NCBI GenBank assembly: GCA_902616715.1
Contig: CACMTR010000002.1
Location: forward strand, 1 to 64,000
From: an uncultured SAR86 cluster bacterium
GTDB lineage: Bacteria; Pseudomonadota; Gammaproteobacteria; Magnimaribacterales; AG-339-G14
Reading direction: 5' to 3'
DNA length: 64,000 nt
Shown: one piece after another, positions 36,534 to 45,641 of the stretch
How the letters are laid out: every line of letters begins with the position of its first letter
Numbering within the stretch: position 1 is the stretch's first letter
Notes under the pieces: generated by a model
Told to the model about the DNA's origin: nothing
Seen by the model: only the letters and a program-made list of their open reading frames with translations
The model's database searches: none
Translations under genes and position numbers: made by a program

Positions 36534-37415
36534 CTAGTGTTTTGCACAAGCCAGGTTAATGTATGCAATGGTAAGCATCATAAATATATACGCTTGCAAA
36601 GCAATTATAAGAATGTGGAACAAAGCCCACGCTAAATTCATAATTAGCCCAGGGAAAAACCATAAGGTCTGTCCAAAAGACATGAGAAATTGGCCAAACA
36701 TTATGCCAATTAGAATAAATATCATTTCTCCAGCAAATAAGTTTCCATAAAGCCTTAAAGCTAGAGCTACGTGCTTAGAAAAATAACCTACTAACTCAAT
36801 TGGATTTATAAACTCTTTCAAAAAACCCCCTAAACCATGATTGGCAATTGTGTAATAAGTTACGAAAAACATTACAACTAAAGCTAGGGCTAGCGGAGCA
36901 TTTACATCTGCGGTTGGCAGTACTTTAAAGTAATCAAATCCACTGCCTGCAACACCGGCGAAATTAGTTAGCTCGACGGGCAACAAATCCATCAAATTCC
37001 AAGCCAAAATCCAAACGCAGGAAGTAAAGGCTAATGGACCGATAATTTTTGATGAGCCATGGAAATTGCTACTTACGGCATTACTAATGAATTCAAAAAC
37101 ATATTCTGCAAAGTTTTGAATTTTTCCGGGAACCCCTGTTTTTGCTGCTCTAATGGCAAGGCCAAAAAAGCCAAAAAATATTACGCCTAAAATAGAAGAC
37201 ATAAAAATTGTGTCTACGTGAAAAGCCCAAAACCCCATTTCTGATACTTTGCAAGGAGACTCAGGAAAAATAGTCTGCTGATGATAAGCAAAACCCCAAC
37301 TCTCTGACTTTTCACACCAGCCATAAGTTAGATTAGTTAGGTGATGACTAATATAATCAGATGTCGGAGTTAAATCCGAAGCATTTGAAGGATCTATAAC
37401 GTTTTTTTCTGCCAT
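36534..37415 (-). CDS. atpB: ATP synthase Fo a subunit
   Basis: A 293-residue a subunit with about six membrane helices. The essential arginine lies in LALRLYGNLFAGEM near residue 215, and the last helices end in LQAYIFMMLTIAYIN. An N-terminal extension of about 80 residues contains the periplasmic CKVSEMGFWAFHVD segment. The frame opens five codons earlier at a TTG, but the ATG at 37415 is preferred. It is the first gene of the operon; no atpI precedes it. Confidence 0.95.
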   Translation of the reverse strand: MAEKNVIDPSNASDLTPTSDYISHHLTNLTYGWCEKSESWGFAYHQQTIFPESPCKVSEMGFWAFHVDTIFMSSILGVIFFGFFGLAIRAAKTGVPGKIQNFAEYVFEFISNAVSSNFHGSSKIIGPLAFTSCVWILAWNLMDLLPVELTNFAGVAGSGFDYFKVLPTADVNAPLALALVVMFFVTYYTIANHGLGGFLKEFINPIELVGYFSKHVALALRLYGNLFAGEMIFILIGIMFGQFLMSFGQTLWFFPGLIMNLAWALFHILIIALQAYIFMMLTIAYINLACAKH

Positions 37416-37433
37416 TTTTCGTTTGGGCAACGC

Positions 37434-37463
37434 ATTATAGTTAGGTCTGACTTAACTATTCAA
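37434..37463 (-). promoter_or_regulatory. Sigma70-like promoter of the atp operon with palindromic spacer
   Basis: On the minus strand, TTGAAT (37463-37458) and a perfect TATAAT (37439-37434) are separated by 18 bases, about 20 bases upstream of atpB. The spacer AGTTAAGTCAGACCTAACT (37439-37457) is a near-perfect 19-bp palindrome with one mismatched pair, so a repressor could bind between the two boxes. Confidence 0.6.
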
Positions 37464-37487
37464 GAATAATATAAAAAAAAATTTTAC

Positions 37488-38348
37488 TTATTCGCTTTTC
37501 TTAAGGGGCTTAATTATAGAATCTAGTTGATCTAAATTTTTATATGCAAAAGTTATTTTTCCAGAACCATTTTTTTTGTGAGAAATTGTCACAGAAGAAC
37601 TTAAATTGTCACTCAGTTCATTTTCTAAACTAACTAGGTTTGGGTCTTTTTTTGGAGAAATTTTAGGATTTTTTTGTTCTTGATATGATTTTACCAACGC
37701 TTCTGTTTGCCTAACTGAAAGACCATTTTTACTAATTTTTTTTGCAAAACTTTCTTGCACCCCTTCCGGGAGGGTCAATAATGGCCTGGCATGCCCCATG
37801 CTTAAAGAGCCTGCTTGCAAAAGATCTTGAACATCCTTGGATAATTGCAGCAATCTCATGCTGTTGGCAACCGCCGCCCTTGATTTTCCTAAAGATTTGC
37901 CAAGGTCGTCTTGAGTTAAATTAAATTCTTTTTGCAATCGTTGGATTCCTCTTGCCTCGTCTATAGGGTTGAGGTCTTCTCTTTGTAAATTTTCTATTAA
38001 TCCAATCTTATTTATTTCCTCATCATTTACTTCTTTGATAACAACCGGCACCGATTCTAAACCAGCCAATTTACCTGCTCGCAATCTCCTCTCGCCAGCT
38101 ATTAGCTCGTATCCACCGCCCGCGGTTTCTCTTACGATTAACGGCTGGATAATGCCTTGTGAGAGAATTGATTCCTTGAGCTCTTCGAGTTTCTCATCGT
38201 TTATAACTGTTCGAGGTTGAAATCTACTAAAATTAATTTTGTCTATCTCTACGCTTAAAACGTTTACTTTTTTTCCATCTAACTTTATCTCGGTGCCTAA
38301 TAGAGCGCCGAGCCCTCTTTTAGATCTTTTTTCATGTTCAGTTGTCAT
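37488..38348 (-). CDS. parB: Chromosome-partitioning protein ParB
   Basis: A 286-residue ParB. The N-terminal CTPase domain carries the GERRLRAGKLAG motif; the helix-turn-helix (TQDDLGKSLGKSRAAVANSMRLL) reads parS; the C-terminal dimerisation region is KITFAYKNLDQLDSIIKPL. A perfect parS site is found within recF at 48460-48475. Its ATG overlaps the parA stop by four bases. Confidence 0.96.
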   Translation of the reverse strand: MTTEHEKRSKRGLGALLGTEIKLDGKKVNVLSVEIDKINFSRFQPRTVINDEKLEELKESILSQGIIQPLIVRETAGGGYELIAGERRLRAGKLAGLESVPVVIKEVNDEEINKIGLIENLQREDLNPIDEARGIQRLQKEFNLTQDDLGKSLGKSRAAVANSMRLLQLSKDVQDLLQAGSLSMGHARPLLTLPEGVQESFAKKISKNGLSVRQTEALVKSYQEQKNPKISPKKDPNLVSLENELSDNLSSSVTISHKKNGSGKITFAYKNLDQLDSIIKPLKKSE

Positions 38349-39115
38349 GCTGCGCTATCTTTTTCATATTTATTGATCAACTCTCCAGCCAAAGCTAAAT
38401 AAGCGATTGTTCCTTTAGCTTCTGGCTCGTAATATAACGCCGGCATTCCGTAACTTGGCGCTTCAGAAAGCTTTACATTTCTTGGAATGACTGTTGTGCA
38501 TAGCTCCTCTGAAAAGTGTTTTTCAAGTTCTTGAGAAACCTCTCGTGCAGATTTATTTCTTATGTCGAACATTGTTCTTAGAATAACAGAGATTTTTATT
38601 TGGTCCCCGGTAGAAGAATTTATCTCTTGAATTGTTTGATTCATTGCTGCGAGACCCTCCAAAGAATAGTATTCACATTGCAAGGGAATTAAAACTTTAT
38701 CAGCGGCTCTTAGGGCGCTTACCGACAGCATTCCGAGAGAAGGAGGGCAATCTATAACTATATAGTCATAATCATATTTAATTTGGCGTAATTTCTCCCT
38801 TAAAACTGCTGTTGGATTGCCAATATTTATCAATTCCATTTCTGCAGAAATAAGATCTTGACTTGCAGGTATGAGATCAAATTTAAATTCGGTTTTAAGA
38901 ATAATAGAGTTAATTGGTTTATTATCGATCAAAACGTCCAATAGACTTGATGAGATATCTGTATCTATACCAGATGCTGAAGTTGAATTTTTTTGTGAAT
39001 CTAGGTCAATTAATAAAACCTTTCTAGACGCTGCAGACAACGAAGCCGCGAGATTTAATGCGGTAGTTGTCTTACCTACACCGCCTTTTTGATTTGCAAT
39101 AACTAAAGTAGTCAA
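38345..39115 (-). CDS. parA: Chromosome-partitioning ATPase ParA
   Basis: A 256-residue ParA/Soj-type ATPase with the deviant Walker A KGGVGKTTTALNLA at about 10-23 and VIDCPPSLG as Walker B. It forms nucleoid-bound gradients that move ParB-parS complexes. The start is TTG, directly before the conserved TTLVIANQKGG, with no alternative. It is 13 bases after rsmG. Confidence 0.96.
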   Translation of the reverse strand: MTTLVIANQKGGVGKTTTALNLAASLSAASRKVLLIDLDSQKNSTSASGIDTDISSSLLDVLIDNKPINSIILKTEFKFDLIPASQDLISAEMELINIGNPTAVLREKLRQIKYDYDYIVIDCPPSLGMLSVSALRAADKVLIPLQCEYYSLEGLAAMNQTIQEINSSTGDQIKISVILRTMFDIRNKSAREVSQELEKHFSEELCTTVIPRNVKLSEAPSYGMPALYYEPEAKGTIAYLALAGELINKYEKDSAA

Positions 39116-39128
39116 CTTATAAACTATA

Positions 39129-39731
39129 TCAGTTTTTTAAATCCGATATTCTTAAAAACCCTCTCTTCTTTTTTAAAATTTTTTCTGCGACTGAATTTAT
39201 GTATTGAGTTTTATAACCCTCAATAAAAATGTCTTGGTCCTCTGAAACCATCATTAGAATAACGGTCTGTTCGTTTATATTTTTTTTTATTTTTTTTATT
39301 AGTTCGTTGGGGCTTGATAAAGCCCTGCAAACAATTAGTTGCTCTTCAGACACATCGTAGTCTTCGATTCTGGTGTGCCTCAGCTCTGCGTTTTTTAGGT
39401 TTAACTTTGCTTTGACGTGAGTTAAAAAAGCTATCTTTTTTCGGTTTGAGTCTAATAGCGTTACTTTTGTTTCTGGATTTGTTAACGCTATAACAATACC
39501 GGGAAGCCCGGCTCCTGTTCCTATGTCTAAAATTTTTTTTGTTTTTATCTCTCTATTTATAGCAAGGCAGTCTATTACATGTTCTTTTAAATCTTGGTCG
39601 CTTGTTTGTCTAGAAACAAGATTTCTTGTCTTGTTCCACTTTTTAATTAAATTTATGTAGTCGCTAAGTTTTTGCAACGCGTTGATGTCTTTGACGCCTA
39701 AAACCTCTTGATCTTTTAGATCAAACAACAT
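39129..39731 (-). CDS. rsmG: 16S rRNA (guanine-527-N7)-methyltransferase
   Basis: A 200-residue RsmG with the SAM motif ILDIGTGAGLPGIVIAL near residue 73 and LDSNRKKIAFL. Slightly shorter than E. coli RsmG (207). It overlaps the mnmG 3' end by 11 bases, the usual gammaproteobacterial coupling. Confidence 0.95.
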   Translation of the reverse strand: MLFDLKDQEVLGVKDINALQKLSDYINLIKKWNKTRNLVSRQTSDQDLKEHVIDCLAINREIKTKKILDIGTGAGLPGIVIALTNPETKVTLLDSNRKKIAFLTHVKAKLNLKNAELRHTRIEDYDVSEEQLIVCRALSSPNELIKKIKKNINEQTVILMMVSEDQDIFIEGYKTQYINSVAEKILKKKRGFLRISDLKN

Positions 39732-41592
39732 TATCTTTTTGCAAGCTCTTTTTTTTAATATGAACCAATAAAAGAGAAATAGCTGCGGGCGTTAACCCTG
39801 GAATTCTTTGAGCATGAGCTAGAGTTTTTGGTTTAACAAGAGAGAGTTTTTGTTTCGATTCATTTGACAGGCCCTCAATTTGGTTAAAATCAATTTGCTC
39901 TGGTATTAAGGCATTTTCATTTTTCTTAATTTTTTTTATTTCTTTTTTCTGTCTTTGTATGTAACCAGAATATTTTTGATTTGTTGTGACATCTAGAGCA
40001 ATCTCGCTCTTTTCTGGAGTTATATTCAATATTTCACACAGACCTTCATAAGTTATTTCTGGTCTTTTCAACAGTTCAAAAGCAGAAACTCCTGTTTGGC
40101 GCTTTGCTTTAGACTTTTTATGTAATTTATTAATCTGGTAAGGCGATAATTTAAAATTTTTCAATCTTTCCTTTTCCTTTTCGATATCTTCGAGCTTCCT
40201 ATTAAAATTCACCCATCTCTCATCATTGATAAGTCCAAGTTTCTTCGCGATCGGGCTTAATCTTTGGTCTGCGTTATCTTCTCTAAGTAAAAGTCTGTGT
40301 TCTGCTCTTGATGTGAACATTCGGTAAGGTTCTTTTGTCCCCAGTGTAACTAAATCGTCTATCAAAACGCCGATGTAGCTTTCTTCTCTTTTAGGGATCC
40401 AGGGCGGTTTTTCGTCAATAGTTAATGAAGCATTTATTCCTGCAACAAGACCTTGAGCTGCAGCTTCTTCATAGCCCGTCGTTCCGTTGATTTGTCCTGC
40501 AAAATATAAATTTTTTATTTTTTTTGTTTCAAGCGTGTGATTTAACTCTCTAGGATCAAAAAAATCGTATTCTACTGCGTATCCATGTTTTGTAATCACT
40601 GCTTCTTCGAAGCCTTGTATAGAGTTAACCATTCTTTGTTGAATCTGCTTTGGCATGCTTGTAGAAATTCCATTGGGATATATTTCTTTAGAAGTAAGTC
40701 CTTCAGGTTCTATAAATATTTGATGCGAATCTTTGTCTGAAAATCTGTGAATTTTATCTTCTATTGAAGGGCAATATCTCGGACCAAGGCCCTCTATTTT
40801 TCCTGAAAACATAGGAGATTTTTCTATTCCTTCCATAATAATTTCATGAGTCTTTATATTTGTTCTGGTTATGTAACAGCTCATTTGTTTAGGATGTACT
40901 TTATCTGTAGTTACAAATGACATTGTTGGTCTTGGGAAGTCACTTGGTTGTTCTTTTGTAGCGGACCAATTTACTGTATTTGCCGCTATTCTTGGCGGCG
41001 TTCCTGTCTTTAACCTCCCGGACTTAAGATTTAAAGAAAGTAAAAAATCAGCTAATTTTTTTGAAGGCTTATCTCCTATTCTTCCGCCTTCTTGTTCTTC
41101 TTCTCCTGTAAATAGTTTTCCATTTAAGAAAGTCCCTGCTGTAAGGATAACTTTTTCTGAATGTATCGTTTCTCCGTTTGTTAGTTTTACTCCACAAGCT
41201 TCACCGTTGAGCAAAAGAACTTCAGAAACCTCACAATTTACTACTGTAAGTAAGTGTTCACTATTTATTATATCCTTTACTTTGTTTGAATAAAGCACTC
41301 TGTCTGATTGCGACCTGGTTGCTCTAACTGCTGCTCCTTTAGAAGCGTTAAGAACTCGGAAGTGTATGCCTGCATAATCTGCAGCTATTCCCATTAATCC
41401 GCCCATCGCATCTATTTCTTTGACAAGGTGACTCTTTCCAATGCCCCCAATAGCAGGATTACATGACATTTTTCCAATATCATCCGGAGAGTTTGTAATC
41501 AAACAGCTGTTTTTGTTGAGGCGCGAGCATGCGAAAGCAGCCTCTACCCCAGCATGACCTCCGCCAATAATTACTATTTCAAATTTATCCAC
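39721..41592 (-). CDS. mnmG: tRNA uridine-5-carboxymethylaminomethyl modification enzyme, FAD subunit
   Basis: A 623-residue MnmG (GidA) with the N-terminal FAD-binding motif IGGGHAGVEAAFA, the conserved MSCNPAIGGIGKSHLVKE near 43-60 and AGQINGTTGYEEAAAQG near 370. With MnmE it modifies the wobble uridine of several tRNAs. The start is GTG at 41592, and the start region itself (41585-41593) is a perfect DnaA box on the plus strand. Confidence 0.96.
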   Translation of the reverse strand: MDKFEIVIIGGGHAGVEAAFACSRLNKNSCLITNSPDDIGKMSCNPAIGGIGKSHLVKEIDAMGGLMGIAADYAGIHFRVLNASKGAAVRATRSQSDRVLYSNKVKDIINSEHLLTVVNCEVSEVLLLNGEACGVKLTNGETIHSEKVILTAGTFLNGKLFTGEEEQEGGRIGDKPSKKLADFLLSLNLKSGRLKTGTPPRIAANTVNWSATKEQPSDFPRPTMSFVTTDKVHPKQMSCYITRTNIKTHEIIMEGIEKSPMFSGKIEGLGPRYCPSIEDKIHRFSDKDSHQIFIEPEGLTSKEIYPNGISTSMPKQIQQRMVNSIQGFEEAVITKHGYAVEYDFFDPRELNHTLETKKIKNLYFAGQINGTTGYEEAAAQGLVAGINASLTIDEKPPWIPKREESYIGVLIDDLVTLGTKEPYRMFTSRAEHRLLLREDNADQRLSPIAKKLGLINDERWVNFNRKLEDIEKEKERLKNFKLSPYQINKLHKKSKAKRQTGVSAFELLKRPEITYEGLCEILNITPEKSEIALDVTTNQKYSGYIQRQKKEIKKIKKNENALIPEQIDFNQIEGLSNESKQKLSLVKPKTLAHAQRIPGLTPAAISLLLVHIKKKSLQKDNVV

Positions 41593-41593
41593 A
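41585..41593 (+). promoter_or_regulatory. Perfect DnaA box at the mnmG start
   Basis: TTATCCACA, identical to the consensus DnaA box, overlaps the GTG start of mnmG and borders the very AT-rich gap to mnmE. Confidence 0.6.
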
Positions 41594-41830
41594 CCCTTAT
41601 TAAATATTAATTAAATAATATATATATTATTTATATTACTGTTGTTATTATTAGGGACGCTATTTTCTGTTAATTACTTTTCTACCTCAAGTACTATTTG
41701 GTGTTGAGAAAAAATGAAAGTGTAGAAAAAGTTTTTTTAAGATGTTAATAAATTGTTAATTTTTGTTGGTAACTATAAAAAATTATTCAAAAAAAATATA
41801 AATTAAAAAAAACTCACAAAATACTAACAA
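41594..41830. other. AT-rich mnmG-mnmE intergenic region, possible origin or DNA-unwinding element
   Basis: This 237-base gap is the largest in the window and about 81 percent A+T by count (44 G/C). It holds runs such as TAAATATTAATTAAATAATATATATATTATTTATATT and several A tracts, with one perfect DnaA box at its left edge. In Enterobacteria oriC lies beside mnmG (gidA), so this is a candidate; the promoter of the mnmG operon must also be here. I saw no GATC cluster and no further perfect DnaA box. Confidence 0.4.
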
Positions 41831-43135
41831 TTATTTACCGATGCAAAAGGAAGAAAAAATTTCTCCTAATAACTCATCGGATGTATAAGGAGATTTTATT
41901 TCTCCCAACAAATTACTAGCATACCTAAGATTATCTGCTATCAACTCTAAAGAATCTTCAGAATCGAGTTTTAATGCCTCTGACAATTCTTCTTCTGCCA
42001 TCTTTAATAATTTAGTGTGTCTCGATCTAGCGGAAAAAGTGATTTGACCAAGTGAATTAGGTAAGTTTAACTTTTCTATCATTTTTGCTTTTAATTCTTC
42101 AATACCAGTATTTTTTAAAAAAGAGGTATTTATTTTCTTTTTATTAAGATCATCAGAGAGATCAGATTTATTTTCTAGCCTTATAACCGGTTTGTCATAA
42201 TCACAAGAATAATCTCTTGAAAACACGTCGACCACCTCAATAATAAGATCGCAATTACTTAAAAGCTCTTGGGCAAGAAAGACACCTTCTTTTTCTATAG
42301 GATCTTTAGAGATCTTAGTAATTCCAGCTGTATCATGTAAAAGAAAGCTAACATTATCTATTTTGACAGATCTTTGAACTATGTCACGTGTTGTACCACT
42401 AATTTCGGAGACAATCGATGCATTTTTATTACATAAAATGTTCATAAGCGTTGATTTTCCAACGTTAGGAGGGCCGGTAATTACAACCTTAGCGCCTTCA
42501 ATAAGATACCTTGATGCGTCAGAATCTCTTATAAAGTCGTTGATTTTAATGCTAAAATCATTTAAATTCTTTTTAAATCGTTTAAAATCTTTTATAATTT
42601 CCTCGTCGGAAAAATCTATATTGCTTTCTAAGTAAACCCTTAGCTTAAGCAATTCATCTATAAGACTATCAACTTTTTTCTCAAACTCACCAGCAAGAGA
42701 GCGGGCGCTTGCATTAAGCTGTAATTCATTTTCAGAATTTATCAAATCATCAATAGCTTCAGCTTCTAGATAGCTTAACTTTCCGTTAATGAAGCCGCGC
42801 AAAGAAAACTCCCCGGGACCAGCTCTTCTACACCCCAAATCTACAAAAAAATCTATAATAAACTCTACTATAAGAGGGTTGCCATGACAGGAAACCTCCA
42901 AAACATCTTCGCCGGTGAAAGAATTAGGACTCTTAAAGAAAGTAAGTACACACTTCTCTTTAAAATCATGTTTTAATTGTATTTCTTTTACAATTGCTTT
43001 TTTATTAACAAGATTTTTAATTTTTAATTTTTGGCTTAAGAAAGTAAGATCTGGGCCTGAAATTCTTACTAAAGATATAGCTCCTCTGCCCAAAGGAGAC
43101 GAACACGCTATTATAGTGTCAGATATATTTTGCAC
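41831..43135 (-). CDS. mnmE: tRNA modification GTPase MnmE
   Basis: A 434-residue MnmE (TrmE). The N-terminal folate-binding domain has GRGAISLVRISGP; the G domain has GPPNVGKSTLMN near 217, the SGTTRD switch and HDTAG. It ends with the diagnostic CIGK, whose Cys is needed for activity. The start is GTG. Slightly shorter than E. coli MnmE (454). It is nine bases after yidC. Confidence 0.96.
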   Translation of the reverse strand: MQNISDTIIACSSPLGRGAISLVRISGPDLTFLSQKLKIKNLVNKKAIVKEIQLKHDFKEKCVLTFFKSPNSFTGEDVLEVSCHGNPLIVEFIIDFFVDLGCRRAGPGEFSLRGFINGKLSYLEAEAIDDLINSENELQLNASARSLAGEFEKKVDSLIDELLKLRVYLESNIDFSDEEIIKDFKRFKKNLNDFSIKINDFIRDSDASRYLIEGAKVVITGPPNVGKSTLMNILCNKNASIVSEISGTTRDIVQRSVKIDNVSFLLHDTAGITKISKDPIEKEGVFLAQELLSNCDLIIEVVDVFSRDYSCDYDKPVIRLENKSDLSDDLNKKKINTSFLKNTGIEELKAKMIEKLNLPNSLGQITFSARSRHTKLLKMAEEELSEALKLDSEDSLELIADNLRYASNLLGEIKSPYTSDELLGEIFSSFCIGK

Positions 43136-43144
43136 GATATAAAT

Positions 43145-44758
43145 CTAACCTTTTGGGCCGTGTAGATACATTTGTAAGGCTGAAACCAAAGAGTTTATGA
43201 ACCAGTACAAAACAAGCCCAGCAGGGAAAAAAGCAAATAAAACTCCAAAGATAAAAGGCATGTATTTAAATACGTTAACCTGAATCGGATCAGTGCCTAC
43301 TGGCTGGGGCTGAAGTTGCTGCATGCCCCACATCGCAAGAGTATTGAGGATTGGCAGAATAAAAAAAGGGTCTTTTGAAGATAAATCAGTAATCCAAAAG
43401 AGAAAAGGCGCATATCTAAGCTCTACTGTCTCTATTAGCACCCAATAAAAAGCAAGAAAAAAGGGCAATTGAAGCAACATTGGCAAACAACCTAGGGCAG
43501 GATTAACTTTCTCCTTTTTATAAAGGTCCATCATGGCCTTTGAAAGTGCTTGCCTGTCATCTGAATATCTTTCTTGAATTTCTTTTAACATGGGCTGAAC
43601 CTGTCTCATTTTTCCCATGTTTTTGTATGAAACGTAAGATAGAGGCCATAAAATAGCTTTTATTAATATAGTGACCAATATAATTGCCCAGCCCCAATTA
43701 CCGACTATGCCAAAGAAAAAATTCATTGCCTGGTACATGGGTTGGCCTATCCACCATAAGAAGCCATAGTCTACCGCTAGATAAAGATCAGGGTGTGCTT
43801 TCGTTAATTCGCTTTGAACCTTGGGTCCAAAATAAACTTTATGGTTAAAAATAGAGCTTTCTTCGGAGGCAAGACTAATTGTTTGACCAACTATTCCTAT
43901 TGAATAATCTCCGTTATTTTTCTGTTTCGCTTGGAAAACGTAGTTTTGATTATCAGATGGAACGACCGCGGATAAAAAATAATGTTGTAGCATTGCTGCC
44001 CAACCGTCTGTCGAGGCTTGTTTAAAATTATTTTCTGCAATGTCATTAAATGGAATCTTCAAATAGTTTTCTTCGGTTGTTCTAAACGCCGGCCCCAGAT
44101 ATGCAAAACTTGAAGGGTCTGTAAAACCCGATCCTTTGGCCTCAACAATTTCAGATGATCTATCAATTTTTGAAAAGGGGGCTAATTTAATTTCAGTAAA
44201 ATCTAAGTTTTGTACAGAGTCTTTAATCTTAAGGTAGTAATCTTTTGGGCCAAAGCTAATTATTTTCTTTGTAAGTAAATTGTTAGATTTTTTTTCTAGA
44301 ACAAAGACGTTATTGATTCCGTCTTTATAATTTTCTGAAACTTTAAATAATGAATTACCTGATTCATTTAGATTTAAAAAAGCAAAACCACTAAGTTGAG
44401 AATATCTTTCCAGTCCGCAATCATTGAAGATTAATTTATTAATTTCAGACCCGGCATTCTCTGGAAATTTAATTAATTCGGCATGAACAATCTTCCCGGT
44501 TTTGAGATCTATTTTGGCTCTCCAATTCTCATTAAAAAAAGAGTAAGTATCATTTTCTGCACACGTCTCCGCAGTTAAAAATGTTTCTTCTCCAACAATA
44601 TCATCCCTTGAGACAAAATCGTCTGTTTCTATAGTTTGTGAATACTCACTATCAGTTAAAATGTTATCAGATTCTGATTCTTGAACAGGAGGATTGTAAT
44701 TTATTAATAATAAATAACTTAAAAATATGATTGAAAAAATTAAAAAATATCTTTGCAT
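43145..44758 (-). CDS. yidC: Membrane protein insertase YidC
   Basis: A 537-residue YidC of the long gram-negative form: an N-terminal membrane helix, a large periplasmic beta domain (about 60-320) and five C-terminal helices with GNWGWAIILVTILIKAILWPLSY, the positively charged cytoplasmic loop and NPALGCLPMLLQLPFFLAFY. It inserts proteins such as the ATP synthase c subunit. It is two bases after yidD. Confidence 0.97.
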   Translation of the reverse strand: MQRYFLIFSIIFLSYLLLINYNPPVQESESDNILTDSEYSQTIETDDFVSRDDIVGEETFLTAETCAENDTYSFFNENWRAKIDLKTGKIVHAELIKFPENAGSEINKLIFNDCGLERYSQLSGFAFLNLNESGNSLFKVSENYKDGINNVFVLEKKSNNLLTKKIISFGPKDYYLKIKDSVQNLDFTEIKLAPFSKIDRSSEIVEAKGSGFTDPSSFAYLGPAFRTTEENYLKIPFNDIAENNFKQASTDGWAAMLQHYFLSAVVPSDNQNYVFQAKQKNNGDYSIGIVGQTISLASEESSIFNHKVYFGPKVQSELTKAHPDLYLAVDYGFLWWIGQPMYQAMNFFFGIVGNWGWAIILVTILIKAILWPLSYVSYKNMGKMRQVQPMLKEIQERYSDDRQALSKAMMDLYKKEKVNPALGCLPMLLQLPFFLAFYWVLIETVELRYAPFLFWITDLSSKDPFFILPILNTLAMWGMQQLQPQPVGTDPIQVNVFKYMPFIFGVLFAFFPAGLVLYWFINSLVSALQMYLHGPKG

Positions 44759-44760
44759 TA

Positions 44761-45024
44761 TTAATTTTTTAGATCTTCTTTCTCAGGAACTAAATCTACG
44801 CCACTGCCTCCGAGAGGGTGGCATTTTGCAATCCTTGTTATAGATAAAATTAGGCCCTTTCTCAGACCATGAATTTTTAGAGATTCTTGGGCATAGGAGC
44901 TGCAAGTTGGATGATACCTACAGTTTTGCCCTAGGTAAGGACTTAAAAAAATCTTATAAACTCTTATTAAAAACAAAAGAAAATTTATAATTAAACCTTC
45001 TAATTTACTGATCAGATTTTTCAT
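44761..45024 (-). CDS. yidD: Membrane protein insertion efficiency factor YidD
   Basis: An 87-residue YidD with an N-terminal amphipathic helix and the signature [19 protein letters not shown] followed by [14 protein letters not shown]. It overlaps the end of rnpA by 20 bases, as is common. Confidence 0.95.
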   Translation of the reverse strand: MKNLISKLEGLIINFLLFLIRVYKIFLSPYLGQNCRYHPTCSSYAQESLKIHGLRKGLILSITRIAKCHPLGGSGVDLVPEKEDLKN

Positions 45025-45355
45025 GTGACAAAAGCGATTCTAACTTCCTTTTAAGTTTTTTTATATGGTTTTTTATTTCAGATTTATCAAAGATCTTAAT
45101 CTTATTTGTAACCAAAAATATAATGTTAAACCCTTCAAGCGATTTATCTCTTGCAAGTTCTCTAGCCCTTCTTTTAATAAAATTTCTATTGGTAGCGAGC
45201 AAGATTTTCTTCTTTGGAACTATTAAGCCTAAAAAAACTTTATCACTTTCATTTTTCTTTAAAAAAATTTTAAAGGGCCCTGAAGATAATTGGTGTTCTT
45301 TAGATTTGAAAATGGAATCGTAACTTGCATTCCCCTTTAAAGAGTTTACTTTCAA
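45005..45355 (-). CDS. rnpA: Ribonuclease P protein component
   Basis: A 116-residue RNase P protein. The basic RNR motif region reads [17 protein letters not shown] near 55-71, preceded by [10 protein letters not shown]. It helps the RNA subunit process tRNA 5' ends. No ATG is available; the TTG at 45355 lies two bases after the rpmH stop. Confidence 0.93.
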   Translation of the reverse strand: MKVNSLKGNASYDSIFKSKEHQLSSGPFKIFLKKNESDKVFLGLIVPKKKILLATNRNFIKRRARELARDKSLEGFNIIFLVTNKIKIFDKSEIKNHIKKLKRKLESLLSHEKSDQ

Positions 45356-45357
45356 CT

Positions 45358-45492
45358 TTAAGCAGCTAGTTGTTTTCTTCCCTTATTTCTCCTGTTTTTT
45401 AATACAGCTCTGCCGCCAATAGTTGAGTTTCTTTTACGAAAACCATGGGTGCGTTTTCTTTTTAATTTACTTGGCTGGTAAGTTCTCTTCAT
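45358..45492 (-). CDS. rpmH: Ribosomal protein L34
   Basis: A 44-residue L34: it begins [14 protein letters not shown], continues [26 protein letters not shown] and ends QLAA, matching the family along its full length. The ATG is at 45492. It heads the rpmH-rnpA-yidD-yidC unit and is divergent from dnaA across a 149-base gap. Confidence 0.97.
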   Translation of the reverse strand: MKRTYQPSKLKRKRTHGFRKRNSTIGGRAVLKNRRNKGRKQLAA

Positions 45493-45550
45493 AAGGTTGA
45501 GGAATATTAAAGATTTATAAAAAAAAATCAATAATTACATTTATTTCTTA

Positions 45551-45578
45551 TTAACAAGATATCCACAACATATATAAT
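45551..45578 (+). promoter_or_regulatory. dnaA promoter
   Basis: TTAACA (45551-45556) and TATAAT (45573-45578) are separated by 16 bases and lie 64 bases upstream of the dnaA start. A DnaA-box-like ATATCCACA (45559-45567) fills the spacer and a perfect box lies just downstream, the layout expected for DnaA autoregulation. Confidence 0.6.
45559..45567 (+). promoter_or_regulatory. Near-perfect DnaA box
   Basis: ATATCCACA, one mismatch from TTATCCACA, between the -35 and -10 boxes of the dnaA promoter. Confidence 0.5.
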
Positions 45579-45586
45579 GGATATCC

Positions 45587-45595
45587 TGTGGATAA
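45587..45595 (-). promoter_or_regulatory. Perfect DnaA box
   Basis: TTATCCACA on the minus strand, about 10 bases downstream of the dnaA -10 box. Confidence 0.65.
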
Positions 45596-45641
45596 GTTAT
45601 TTAAAAAATAATACTATTTAAAATCAATCTGGAGACTTAAT

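Larger units (their letters stand above)
45493..45641. other. rpmH-dnaA intergenic region, candidate replication origin
   Basis: This 149-base gap between divergent rpmH and dnaA has one perfect and one near-perfect DnaA box, an A9 run and an overall AT-rich sequence. Gene orientation switches from minus to plus here, as expected at an origin, and Pseudomonas-type origins lie at this place. The small number of boxes means it could simply be the autoregulated dnaA promoter. Confidence 0.5.
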
